Assembly (NCBI GenBank): GCA_000499405.2
Contig: HG738138.1
Location: 23,403,097-23,467,096, forward strand
Length of the DNA: 64,000 nt
Reading direction: 5' to 3'
Source of the DNA: Onchocerca volvulus
Taxonomy: Eukaryota > Nematoda > Chromadorea > Rhabditida > Onchocercidae
The notes beneath the pieces were generated by a model, which saw only the letters and a program-made list of their open reading frames with translations, searched no databases and was not told where the DNA came from. Positions within the stretch are counted from its first letter, which is position 1; each line of letters begins with the position of its first letter. This document shows, one piece after another, positions 12,801 to 24,585 of this stretch. Made by a program: the position numbers and the translations under genes.

Positions 12801-15800
12801 TTTTATTTAAAACATATTAAATGATTATTTTTCTTGCCAATAAAAACTTTTGTTGTATTTTTTGAATTATTAAGTTTGGATTTTCTAAATTATCGTTGCA
12901 AATATGAACGTTCGCTTTATTTATATTCTCTAGATTGTATTCGTTTTGAAGTATTTTTATTTTAATATTAAAATTATCAAAAATTTAAAACTAATTTCAA
13001 TTTTTCAGAGCAAATTTCACCATTATGGATCGCAATAGTTCACCTTCACCACCGAAAGATCCATATCCGACAGCTGAAAATACATCTGATAATAAAGCAG
13101 CAAAGCCGGATGAGAGAATATTCGATACAATTGATCATCTGAATAAAAATTTATCCTCATCTACATCTGAAATAGTGGAAAAGCATCTGTCGCAACAGCC
13201 CGCGAAGAATACGGTGATGAAGTCCAGTAGTGCTATGATTTTGGGCAATGAACAGTCGGCAGCGAATTTGATCGATAGAACGAAATTAACAAGAGCTGAT
13301 CAAATCTCCATACGACCCGATACATTACGAGCTGCGAAGAGAAGGCTAGAAAATGCTTTTTTTTGAGAGAGAAAAACTTAAATTTAGCGCTCTTCTGTTA
13401 TTTGTCTCAATACTTTTTTCTAATGACTATTATCTACATTTTCTTATTATAGCAAGGAGTTGATTACGTAAATATTGCGATTTTATTCGCATTCCAGATC
13501 CTGGGCTCTTCAAGATAATACATCATGTGATGAAACGGAATATATCCGGAAGATTTTACTTGACGAGCAAAAGAAAGGTCGCACTCATTTATTGGTCGGA
13601 TGTAATATTGGCAATCTTTTCGCTATTGTAAATAAGGTATACAATATAATATCTTTCCAAAAAAAAAAAGGTTTTAAATTTAGAAAACTTTATCATTTTT
13701 GAATAAAATGATGAAATCTCTCATAAATTTTTATCAGCATATTCAAGATCGTCTAATGATTTTACTTTCTTTATCTGAATGAAATTTTAATGGAATATTT
13801 ATTTTCAATTAAATTTCAAATATTTTAAAAAGTTTTCCGTAGTCAAATATATGTATAATGTTTATTTTTTTATTTATAAAAAGACACATCTGATAGAAAA
13901 TAATCGAACCAAGTGAGCGCCAATTAATTGTAAACTAGGCCGATGAATGCTGAAATTTTTTGCCGGATAAATTAATTGAATAAATCGATCATTTTACTAA
14001 TTATTCATTGAGTTAATTAATTGTTTACATGTTGACTCGATATTACATTCGATATTGCGTAATATTAAACAATGTGATATTATGAAATAATTTATCACTT
14101 AAATTTACATCGTAAATTTGTAAATAAAGAAGATTTTAATTAGTAATATAAATTAGATAATTTATTCCATATTTCAGAATGCAACTGCAATAAGCAAACC
14201 GGAAATAATCCATGAAGAAGAAAAGGAAATTGTAGAAGATAGTACAACAGCGGCGAGCGATTATGTATGTGAACTTCTGATGAAGGATATTCAACTCGAT
14301 GAATTACCCGTTGAAATTGAGAAAGTAGAAGAATGTGAACAGTCGAAGATATTCATTAGCAAAGAATTCGTTGAAGAAAAACCTGATGAAATGGAAGCAC
14401 AAAATAAGAAATCAGGTGTTGCGGGACTTATCAAGCCATTACCTGAGAAGGTATTTGATTTACCTTTCCCCTTTTCAGTCATTATTATCATTTCAAATGC
14501 AAATGTGATATATATTCGATTCTCGAGACTAACTTTATCTTTCGTTCATTCATCAATCTCTTCTTGACATGAAATGAATGTACTAATTGCTGAATGATTC
14601 ATGCTCGAATACTTCGAGTAAGCTGACAAGCTGCGATTGAAAATTTGTTAGTTGGACTAGGTAATTCCAAGAATTACGATATTCTACGTCATTAGCGGCG
14701 ATAGAAATGGTTCGCATATGGTTTGTTTACTTTTTCCTTTCTATACTTGAAATTTCATTATTTGAAATTGTCAAATTCAACGAAGTGAAATTTGATATCA
14801 CAACAAGATTTTAGGGTATTCTTCGTGTCAACAAAGTGAGAAATACTTCAAGAAAAGTAGTTTTCGATCCGTTAGCTTTACTATTAGATGCAGCTCTCGA
14901 AGGTGAAATGGATTTGGTGAAATCAAGTGCCGCAAAGGTTATTATTGTTTCCATTGTCGTGAAATTTTCGTCTTGGCTAAAATTCTGGAATTTTCGAAAT
15001 ATTCATTTATTATCGATTTCATCTTCTGCGAAAATAATAAGCTTAACTTCATGACTTCTTAAATTTTTCGTCTATAAAATTATGCAAAATAATTGTAGAT
15101 GGACTTATTGATTTTAATTTTTTTTAAATCAAATATTTATTTAAGATGCTTATACTTTGTTATAGTTGCCGGATATATCAGCCTGCAATGATGAGGGTAT
15201 CACAGCGCTGCATAATGCAATTTGTGCTGGCCATTACGAGATTGTACGATATTTGGTGGATTCATTTGCTGATGTAAATGCACAAGTATGTCAATCAATT
15301 TCTGAAAATTTTAATATTTAATTAAATCTTCCAATTAAAAAATACAAAATTTTCTATAAAATTAGCTTCAATTAGAAATTTGTATTAAATTTTAATAAAA
15401 TTTCACGATAATTTTACCATGATTTTTTCCTTGCTTCTAACGTTTTGTCATCAGAATCCTTAGATTCTTATGGTTTATCATTTCAGGATTCAGATGGCTG
15501 GACACCACTGCACTGTGCTGCATCATGCAACAACTTGCCGATGGTAAAATTGTTGGTAGAAAGTGGTGCATGCATTTTTGCGCAAACATTATCAGATTTG
15601 GAAACACCAGCTGAGAAATGTGAAGAAGATGAAGATGGCTATGAAGGTTGCCAATTGTATCTGAAGGCTGTTGATGAAGAAGCTGGCGTTGTGAATAATG
15701 GATTAGTAATTTTTTTTTTTTAATTTTTCTTTCTTTTTTTGCTTTTCTTTTTCTAATATCAATTTTTATCATTTTAGTTCAATTTTGAATTAATTTTTAT

Positions 15801-16294
15801 GAAAGATAAGTATAAGTTATTGATTAAATTTCAATTCTTTCGTTTATTTTTCAATAAATTTTATAATTTCCAATTATTTGGCTTAAATTTGATGCTTTCA
15901 GATGTATGCCGCATATGATTATGATAAAGAGCAAGAAGATGAATTAAGCTTTCCAGTTGGTGCATCTTTACGAGTATTGGAAAAAGATGTTGATGGTAAA
16001 ACATGGTGGCTTTGTGAGATAATAACGGAAGAAGATTGTAATGCTAAACCTGAAACATTTAAACGAGGCTTGGTACCACGAAATTACCTATCACTTTATC
16101 CAAGCTTATTAAGACGAAATGATACTATTTTCAAAATGTTCGATTTACCGCAATTACCTAAAATTCATGATGCAAGAATGGATATTATGGATATTAACAA
16201 ATTACGAGCGAGTAATTCGATGGATGAAAAAATCAGTGGACAAAATCATGAAGGAACAATCGTTGAACAATCAGTACCAATTCCTGTTTCATAG
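9877..16294 (+). CDS. ape-1: ASPP/iASPP-family ankyrin-SH3 protein (ape-1 homologue)
   Basis: Thirteen exons: 9877-9959, 10409-10556, 11069-11245, 11664-11756, 12063-12341, 12649-12752, 13009-13344, 13498-13636, 14178-14450, 14815-14937, 15166-15285, 15487-15705, 15902-16294. Phases match throughout; 828 residues. Residues ~30-165 form a Glu/Arg/Gln-rich coiled coil and ~168-406 a Ser/Pro-rich disordered linker. Next come KVVF (558-561), the position of the RVKF-type PP1 docking motif in human ASPP2, then [15 protein letters not shown]. Ankyrin repeats follow ([16 protein letters not shown], then [16 protein letters not shown]), then an SH3 domain at ~699-767 ([33 protein letters not shown]). 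Human ASPP proteins bind p53 and PP1 through this C-terminal module, and C. elegans APE-1 (iASPP) inhibits CEP-1/p53. The ATG follows TTTTTTAG directly, suggesting a trans-splice site, although an upstream exon is not excluded. The least certain boundary is exon 4 (acceptor TTTAAG). Intron 7 needs a GC donor. Domain assignment is firm; exact N-terminus less so. Confidence 0.93.
13345..13497 (+). other. GC-AG intron 7 of the ASPP gene
   Basis: The upstream exon reaches 13,344 and continues with GGCTAGAAA; there is no usable GT before the in-frame stop that follows. The next exon starts after ATTCCAG at 13,498 and needs two bases from upstream. Splicing at AG|GC supplies exactly these and joins LRAAKR to RSWALQD in frame. 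Canonical donors in the neighbouring introns are all GT. GC-AG introns are a known minor class processed by the major spliceosome. The fit of phase and of the protein sequence supports the call. Confidence 0.8.
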
Positions 16295-16400
16295 ATTATT
16301 CTCATTTTTATGCTATATTATTGTATAAAGGAAGATAATTTTTTTTCCATATATTTACATTTATTAAATTAGAAATTGAATTCTGAAAATGAAATTTTTC

Positions 16401-16406
16401 AATAAA
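16401..16406 (+). terminator. AATAAA polyadenylation signal of the ASPP gene
   Basis: A canonical AATAAA lies 107 nt after the TAG stop at 16,292-16,294 and is the first one downstream on this strand. The placement fits a short nematode 3' UTR. The cleavage site would lie about 10-25 nt further on. Confidence 0.55.
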
Positions 16407-19400
16407 TATTAAAATTCTTCAAAAGAATAGTCTTCCAACAGTTCATCAATTAATAGCAAATCTTTTAAGATTAATTATTTAAATTTATATTTAGTATATT
16501 CAGTTAATATTTTAAGTTTCAGTACATTTTTCAATAATTATTTTTCCTGCTAATAATTGTGTTCTTTCTGTGCTGATTTTAAATGCAAATTGTTTACGAT
16601 TTTGACTTTTTTGCAAACATTTAAAAAATTCAATTGGTGCTTTCACAGAAAGTCTTTTCCCATTTCTTTCAAGTTTATATGTATTTCATTCATCATTTTT
16701 CGCATTGCTTTAGTTGTTTTATGCTCATAAAGTTTCATAAATTTACAAAGAATTCAGAATTTCTCATAAATAATTAAAGAAATGAAATTTGATTAAATTT
16801 TCGGTTAAAATTTAGCTATTTGCTCTAATATGTTTGATATATTTTAAATGTTCAAATTCCAGTTTAATTGAATCGAAATTATAATATTTTGAAACTTTTC
16901 AAGTTCTTTCTCTTTTTTTTTTGATACCTTAATTTGTTTACTTGTCTATCTCGGTGAATATCAACTTTATCCCATTCTTTGTTTAATTTTTATATTCTTA
17001 ACATTCTCTTGCCTCATCTTCCGATGTACCTTAGCTGTATAAGCTGTTTTTAATAAATATATTTCCATTAGGCATTGTATAATTTTTTCTAATTTGAATT
17101 TAAATTAAAAATTTTTCGCCTTCGATGATTTATCATTTTAGCTATTGATCAGATTGCTTGAAATTTAGTTCATTTCAAGTTCTGATTCGGTTAAGATCCA
17201 AAAAATCAACGATTTTTGCCAGATTTTATTGATTTCATTTCTAAAATTTAATAAACGAAAAGTAAATCTCAAAGATTTAAGAAAAAAATAACAATTCTCG
17301 ATGTTTGTATATACGAAAGTATTCTTTGATTTGATTAATGTTTAATTAATGTTGCTCCAGAACAAAGTTTTCGATAAAAATAAGATTTGAATAGATCATT
17401 TGAGTTGCTTTACAAGTTTTTTGATTTATTGCAAACTGTGAATTATTCAAGACATCTTCAACAATTCTTAGATAACTGGAAACAATCATTAATGATAAAA
17501 GAAAAAAACGATGTAAGATTTATTCTGTAGTTAAAACGATCTTATTATTACTCCGAAAGTTTTGCCGAATAAGTTTCGCGCAATAATTAATCTCTAATTG
17601 CAATGAAACGAATGTTTTACTTGGGCCAATTAGATGCCAATAAAAATTGATAAATGACTTGATAAGTATGCGAGATTTTGTTCCAGGCGAAAATTGACAT
17701 AAAGCCAAACTTATCGAAATCCGAAGTTTGACTCTGATTTCAACAAGTTTGATCTAGATTTGGCTCTAAGTTTTGGCTTTGATACTATTTATAATTGCAA
17801 TTGATTTTGACTGCGAAAATAATCCTTTGTATGCAATGAAAATTAATTAAAACTAAAATATAATTAAACGATAAGATAAGCCAAAATAATTGTATTTCTC
17901 AACTTCTAAAAGATTTCCATTTTTTGCTAAGAAGGCGAAATATTGTTCTTTTGCTTGATGGAATAAAAGCAAACGTAGCCTGCAGCGATTTTTCTGTCCG
18001 ATTAACTTATTCTTGTTTTGGCTCATTTAAGCTATTTCTGAGGGTAAAAGTAAGATATAGAAGTAGCAGCTTCAAATCTAAAACTAAATTAAATTTGATT
18101 TCATCCATCTAATTGAGAGAAGAGGGAGGAGATGAAGGCGAAGGCTTCTTCTTCATCATCATTTCTTATCGTGCCTTCTCGCTTCCTTGAATCATTTTCA
18201 TCTTCGCTCTCGAATGGAAATGCTATTCTTGCTTCCGTAAACTTCATTAATTTTCCCATCATTGGATTTTCCGTACATCCGTAGCTTTTCCGTTCGGATA
18301 AACGTAAACTTTGTTTCTTTAAGCGTGAATTTCAACGAATCAGTCCATTAAAATCGTTTAAAAAATCGAAAGGTTTGCCATTTTTATCCTCATAAATTGG
18401 TATAATCTTTGATTCTTTAACAAATCACATTTCCTTTTTTTGCTTTTTTTTTTGCAAATTTCATCATTTTATTTAGAACAATTTTAAAATGTATGATACC
18501 ATAATTTCATCGGAATGAATATTTCATCAAATTCTTTAGCAAAAAACGAAGCATTTGAAACATTCGAAACTTTTTTGATTTTTATCTCATCGACTTAATT
18601 GATAATGATTTCCTATTTTTGATTGCCATCGAACATAAAACAATTATATACTAAGGAGAAAGAGAAGGAAAGATGAGGAGATAAAAGTAACAGTAAGGAA
18701 GAAATGATTTCAGTTAAAAAAAAAAATATGATCAATGATATTTTGTGGAATTTTCCATATGGAAATACATTTTTTGATATTAATTTTACATGAGAAAAAG
18801 AAAATCTCTTCCTGAAATTATTACAAATTGGATAGGAAAGTTATGAAGATTTTTTAAATTTTGTTAATGAACAGATTCTTCATTTTATCTGAATAGATAA
18901 TGTGCTTTTGACATGCAAAAGCTAATTAAAAAAAAAAAAGAAAAAAACTCGGAATGAATCGATAAAAATGATTTTAATTCGAATTGAAATCATTTTCTCT
19001 TCAACGAAGCGTAGATTTGCAATTGTTATCTGTAAGTGAATTAGAAACAATTAAGCATAGAAAAATGCTAAATATCTCTTTGCTAATTATTTCCTGAAAT
19101 GAATCTTCGATTACGAAAGCTTAGAATTGTCACTCAAAAGGACAGAGAGGAATTTTATAATTACAAATGAGTTCCTCGGGAATTCATGATATCCAACGAG
19201 TGAATTTCAGGCCAAGTTTGTGATATTTATAATTATGTCACTATCTTTTCAATCATGTGATAAAACTTTTGGAAAAATTTTGGGAACAGTAAATAGTTGA
19301 ATCTAAAATCGCGAAATACTAGAATTTCTAGAAAAAAAAAAGAAAAAAAAAGTAAGGAGCGAAAGAGATGAGATGGAAATGAATTTTTTTTTATTGATAT

Positions 19401-19548
19401 TTTTCCTACTGATAATTGTATTGAAATGAAATGAATGATAATGTCGGGAAGGGAAAGGAGAAGGTGGGATGTTGAAGTGCTTAAACATTATTACACTTTT
19501 CATAGCTGAAAAAAAAGTAAGCCATATCCCACAGTTTGGCTATACCAA

Positions 19549-19850
19549 CTTGGCCTCATACTACCTTCCAAAAGATAGGGAACTAGAACTGGGAACTTAA
19601 TCCTGTAGAGATGGAGAATTAGGAATTGGAACACTTCATCCCGCATTAGCTTTCAAAAAATAGAAATTTAGGGCTTGGAACTTGACCTCGTATCGGCTTC
19701 CAAACATAAAGGACTAGAACTTGAAACTTGGCCCCGCATTGGTGTCGAAAAGATAAGGAGCTAGAATTTGGAATTTGGTCTTCCATTGGTTTCCAAAAGA
19801 TAGAGGACTAGAACTTGAAATTTAACCTCGTATTGGCTTCTAAATGATGG
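19549..19850 (+). repeat. Degenerate minisatellite, ~46-47-bp period, about six units
   Basis: Successive units begin with variants of CTTGGCCTCATA or TTTAACCTCGTA and continue with TTGGCTTCCAAAAGATAG, then GGACTAGAACTTGGAA. Unit starts are spaced about 46-49 bp apart, apart from one shorter, more diverged unit near the start. The array is clearly less AT-rich than its surroundings. No unit-length open frame is kept through all copies, so it reads as a non-coding tandem array, not as a repeat protein. Confidence 0.85.
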
Positions 19851-21254
19851 AAAAATTGCGATGAAAAGATAGGGAGTGATCAATCCTATATTAATTATAG
19901 TCAAGAAATTGAAAAAGAATAAAATGAATACTTTTAAATGTATTATACATCATTAAGATATTTTACCATTACTAAATAGTTTAAGAAGATTTAAGGATTA
20001 TGAAAAAGACGAATTTAAGTTTTACATTCAACCTGTCTAATGGCATCAAATCGCAATTTTCGGTCTACTCAGTTGTTGTTCTTAATTTAGCAGATTGGAC
20101 CGAAATATCTTAATGATAACAGTAGTGATAACAGATAACAAGATTGGTAATTTATTACAAGTAATGGTAATAAATAGTACGGCAATAGTGTTGCCATAGG
20201 CATTGATCAATATTACCTTCTCGGTTGAGTTGTTCAATTTAATGAAATTGCCTGAGGGTTGATATAATTTTGGGGAGAAAATCAAATTACTCAAATGAAC
20301 TGACTGCTTGTTAATTGAATGATTGAATGCTTAATCGTGTAAGAATAAAGATCGCTTATTGCAATGGAATAATCATTAATTTATCTACCTGAATGTCCAC
20401 TTATCTTTGTCAAACATGACATTTCTTCATGCCATTTACCCATATATATTTCAAATTTATCATAATGTTATCATATGATAATGCTATTAAATTCATTTCA
20501 TTGTTTTCTTATTGTATGTGCATTTGCTTAGCAAATTAATTGCAAAGAAACTGTAAAAATAACACGTAATTTCATGAGATCTAATATTTGTTAAAGCTTT
20601 TATTAAAATTTAAATGGATGATTTGAATATCAAATTTAATTGGCCATCTACTATTTCTTATATGTATTGTAAACTTAACTTCTTTGCATTAGTGTGTGAA
20701 AAGAATTTTATAACAAAAAATACTGTAGATAAGTAAACGAAAAAAAACTAGTCGAAATTAATAAAATTTGATTAATATATCGACATTAATTGTAATTATG
20801 ATTAATTGATTAACTAAAACAATCACGAGAATTATGATTGTAATAATCATGATACTGGAATATTTTACAAAAATTATAAAATCAAGCATGAAATATTGCA
20901 GTATTCTATAATAGCATGATTTTGTTTAATCTTTATGCTAATCTCGTCATTTTAAATGGTTGTTTATACTTGATAACATTTATGTTAATTAAATTTTATA
21001 ACGTCACTAATTAATTCGAAAACAAAATAATGAGATCAAAAGTTTCAGGAAATAGAAATAAATTATTCAAATCCAGAGATATTTATAGTAAGAAACAGAT
21101 TTGAAAGGAACAAAAGAGATTTTTTTGATTTTTTAAAACAATTTTGATCAGTTTTTGATTTTTGAGCATTTTTCTTCGTGAATTAGAAACTTGCTGTATA
21201 TCTTTCTAAAAATCACTTAACGAATTTACATATCTGAATTATATATCTACCTCT

Positions 21255-21297
21255 GTGCATGTGTGCATGTTTGCAAGTTTTGCATGTCATGCATGCA
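21255..21297 (+). repeat. TGCATG-rich cluster
   Basis: About 43 nt with repeated GCATG (TGTGCATGTGTGCATG, TTGCATGTCATGCATGC). TGCATG is the recognition hexamer of FOX-1/ASD-1/RBFOX splicing factors. The cluster lies 3.3 kb upstream of the ODR-2-like start codon, so it could sit in an outron or be simple-sequence DNA. Confidence 0.5.
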
Positions 21298-22524
21298 GCG
21301 GACATTACTTTAATCCAGTGACCAATATATTAAAGTTTGGTAAATGTTAAATTCACAAATGAATACTTTTTACATTTTAATAGTTTTTTTGCTTTTCCTA
21401 ATTCATCATTTAATTGAAATTTTACTCCTAAAACTAACATTTTATTTCATTTTATTTTGAAAATGATGATTCAAATGGATTAAATTTTATTTTCAAATCT
21501 AACAAGAAACTCTAAATGAAGAAGAAAAGAAAAAATTAAATAAAAAGTTAGAAATGAAAATCCAAGGGATATTTCAAGAAGATTGCAAAAATATTGTATT
21601 ATCGAAAAACTTACTCTAAGTGAGACTATTCTAGACAAATGAAAAGATGACTACATTATTGAATTAATTAAATTAATTCGAATATTCGTCTGGTTATTTC
21701 CATATCCAAATTATTTGGATAATTGATTAAATTTATTAAATTTTAAGATTTATTACAAACAATTCTACGATTGCAAACAGATGTAAGCTATCGAATAGGT
21801 CAAATAATAAATGAGCAATGAATTAATGAGTTATTTATTCAATCATTAATTTTAGTTTAATTTAATATTGAGTACCAATTACAAAAATTATAAAGATTGT
21901 GCTCTATTTTGTAATAAATTTAGCTCTGTCAAAGAATATTCTCCGAAAAGTTTGCATTCCTAAAACTTTTCCAAATGTTTCTAGAATAAATTTCGTAGTG
22001 ATGAAAAAAAAAAAAATGAATTATATATAGAAGCATAGTAAATTATATATTCTATCAATTTAATCAATTATTCAATGTAAATGCATTCAAAATTTCAAAT
22101 AAGTCTACAAGTGCCATTTCTCACTAATTAATTGGCCCATTTCGTCATCATTTGTTTTGAAATGATACTATAGCTTGGAAAAATTCATCCGATAATTTGC
22201 AGAAAGATTTGTAATTAACGGAAGTAATTTGCATAAATTTATTTGCATAATTTAACGTTTGTATGCTTATAGTTGCTCTAATGTTCATGCATTAGTTAAT
22301 TTGATGAAGTAAAGGAGCATTTTATCAACTTTTGATGTATTTCCAATTCATTTCCTTCTTTCTTTCCTATCCAATTAATAATTATCCAAAGGTTGAGCAA
22401 ATCGAAAAGACAAACGAGAGATATAGCATGGTATAAGTTTAAGGTTAGAAGGATAAAGATTTATTTCCTGATGAATAAATTCCTATTCAATTCATTTCAG
22501 TTCAAAACTACTCGCAACCGCTCC

Positions 22525-22571
22525 ATGAATGCATGCATGCATGCATAAATGCATGTATTCATGCTTGCATG
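22525..22571 (+). repeat. (GCAT)n microsatellite
   Basis: A tetranucleotide array, GAATGCATGCATGCATGCAT, continues as imperfect GCATGTATTCATGCTTGCATG. It is self-complementary and could extrude as a cruciform. It resembles the cluster 1.3 kb upstream and lies in the same intergenic region. Confidence 0.8.
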
Positions 22572-23804
22572 TTTCGCTAACCGCAAAAATGATTTTGTTC
22601 TTTTAGAAATTGTATTTAATTTCATTTGATTTCAATCGAAGCTTCATTTGAAAATGCCTTATGGAATGTAGGAGAGAGGAAATCATTTTATATGTCTGAA
22701 TTTAATTTTCTTTTCACGTCATTTTCTTTCTTTTTTTTTTCCTTTTTATTTACTCTCAATGTAAATGTTTCTGTGAAAACATCTTGATAATTATTATTGT
22801 TGCATAAAGATTGAAGTTTTATGCAAAATATCTAATTTCCTCATCTGTTAAATACAAAAATATTTTCTTTTTTTCGAGGGGAAAAGAAGAAGACTAAATT
22901 TTTTAAAATTAAGTAATTTATATTTCAAGGCAATATATAAATATTATCCAACATATCAAGTTTGTTTGGAAATCTCTCATAACAATGAAATACATTGCCT
23001 AATTAATATTCAAAATGATCCGTTTAAATAATTAATTAAATAGAGTGCTAGAAAATATCGACTTTAAGAAGCAAATAATAATTCCTTCACTTTTTTTTTT
23101 TATTTGTAACACAATATTATATCAATATTATGTTTAAAAAAATATGTAAATGATAAGATATGTGACATCTTTCTGAGTTTTAATGCATAAGATGATACTA
23201 GCAGAAAACAGAATCACTTAGGATGATGAAAATAAAAAAAAGAAAGTTAAAAGGAAAATCAAAAAATTGAATTTGTCCTTTTTTCACCGATTTCACTTTT
23301 TTGCTAAAATACATTATTAAGAGCGAAATGAATTGATCTTCCATCACTATATATGATGTCTTTTTTTCTTTTTTCTTTTAAAAGTTAGAAATAAAATTTT
23401 GTGGTTACTTTGAAATTTCAATTATAATAGATTTTAAGGAAAACTATCGAATGAGGCGGTTAAATTGCTCCTATGCGTTTTCCGAGTTGTTTTGACATCG
23501 TTTTTATACATTATTTTTTATTTTCTTACCGATCAGTGATTATTTTTCCATGCATGAAGCATTCGAATGTAATGCAACTACTAATTAAGATATGGTAACT
23601 AATAATTTAATTGCGAAAAAATTTTTTAGTTTAATCAAAAGAACTCTTAATGCGAATATAAGATGAATTGAAATATCTGAAAGAGTTTAGTTCGCAATTT
23701 AAAATTTTTTAATCATTATTTTTTCAGTCTGACACTAGATTGTATTGACAAAAAAATTGTATTAAATTATCAGGAATATTCCTTCGCTACTCTCAATATT
23801 GTTT

Positions 23805-23829
23805 AAAAAAAAAAAAAAAAAAAAAAAAA
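23805..23829 (+). repeat. A25 homopolymer run
   Basis: Twenty-five consecutive A residues. Similar runs occur at 31,898-31,917 (A20), 57,002-57,025 (T24) and 59,106-59,131 (A26). No element body with target-site duplications could be recognised next to any of them, so they are listed as simple repeats. Lengths may be inexact in the assembly. Confidence 0.85.
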
Positions 23830-24550
23830 GATTTTAGACAATATTTTATTTTTAATCTATTGATTTATTAAGCAAATAATTCAGATTTTCAAATTTTTGT
23901 AAAAAGTTTTTAATTTAAAATTTTTTTTTCAAGAGAAAGCTCAATTCAGTAGCATTTGAATTGAATTTTTTTTTCTTCTTTTGAAAGATAAAATTAAGTG
24001 AAAAAAGGATATTCATTTCTTTTTACATGCAAACTATTCAGGCATTTTCAAATTTCATTTCAAAGTTTCAATTTTTCGAAATTAAAACTGTTTAATTTAA
24101 AAATTATTGCCGCTTAGATCTTCATAGAATCATGTAATTAGTTCTCATTTTTAGTTAAAAAGAAAAATAGGAAATTCACTTATATTATGCACAGAATTTA
24201 TCAATCAATTTTTAATGAAATCTATGAATGATCTGAACTTTTTCGAAATGTATTCAATTTGGAAAGTTCATGACCTTTTTGTCCGTAAAGAAGGTCGAAA
24301 AATAGTGAATAAATGCCGTTGTTGTATCATTGTTACTTTTATGCCGTTACTTCTCAAGAAGTCAAATTTCTAATATAAAGTGTTTTTGCATTCAGATTTT
24401 AATTAACTGTCTCGCTCTGAAATCCATCATTTTAATTTCCGGTTCATCTTATTGCATCATCATCATCATCATCTTCCGTGTTCTCGTATCAATCTATCAG
24501 AGGTTTCGATCAAGGATATCGATATGAAAGGCATTCATCATTGTTACGGC

Positions 24551-24561
24551 TGGTTTGCAGT
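24551..24561 (+). promoter_or_regulatory. Predicted trans-splice acceptor of the ODR-2-like mRNA
   Basis: TGGTTTGCAG ends at 24,560, 25 nt before the predicted ATG at 24,586. An in-frame TGA at 24,568-24,570 lies between them, so no coding exon can be spliced to this acceptor in the same frame. A spliced-leader addition site is therefore the simplest reading, in line with nematode gene structure. An untranslated cis-spliced 5' exon would look the same. Confidence 0.45.
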
Positions 24562-24585
24562 AATTATTGAGAAGTGCTGGGAACG

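Larger units (their letters stand above)
16295..24560. other. Intergenic region between the ASPP and ODR-2-like genes
   Basis: No gene could be assembled. The first ~110 nt are the ASPP 3' UTR. The rest is AT-rich, with a degenerate minisatellite at 19,549-19,850, GCATG-rich patches at 21,255-21,297 and 22,525-22,571, an A25 run at 23,805-23,829 and ATC triplets near 24,456-24,474. A less AT-rich patch at 18,110-18,300 contains a 50-codon open frame that is discussed as a finding. The 3' part presumably carries the promoter and outron of the ODR-2-like gene. Confidence 0.5.

Noticed and set aside
14291..14491. 66-codon minus-strand frame
   Set aside because: Antisense shadow of ASPP exon 9.
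15437..15772. 111-codon minus-strand frame
   Set aside because: Antisense to the ankyrin exon 15,487-15,705, whose plus-strand reading is an unmistakable ankyrin repeat.
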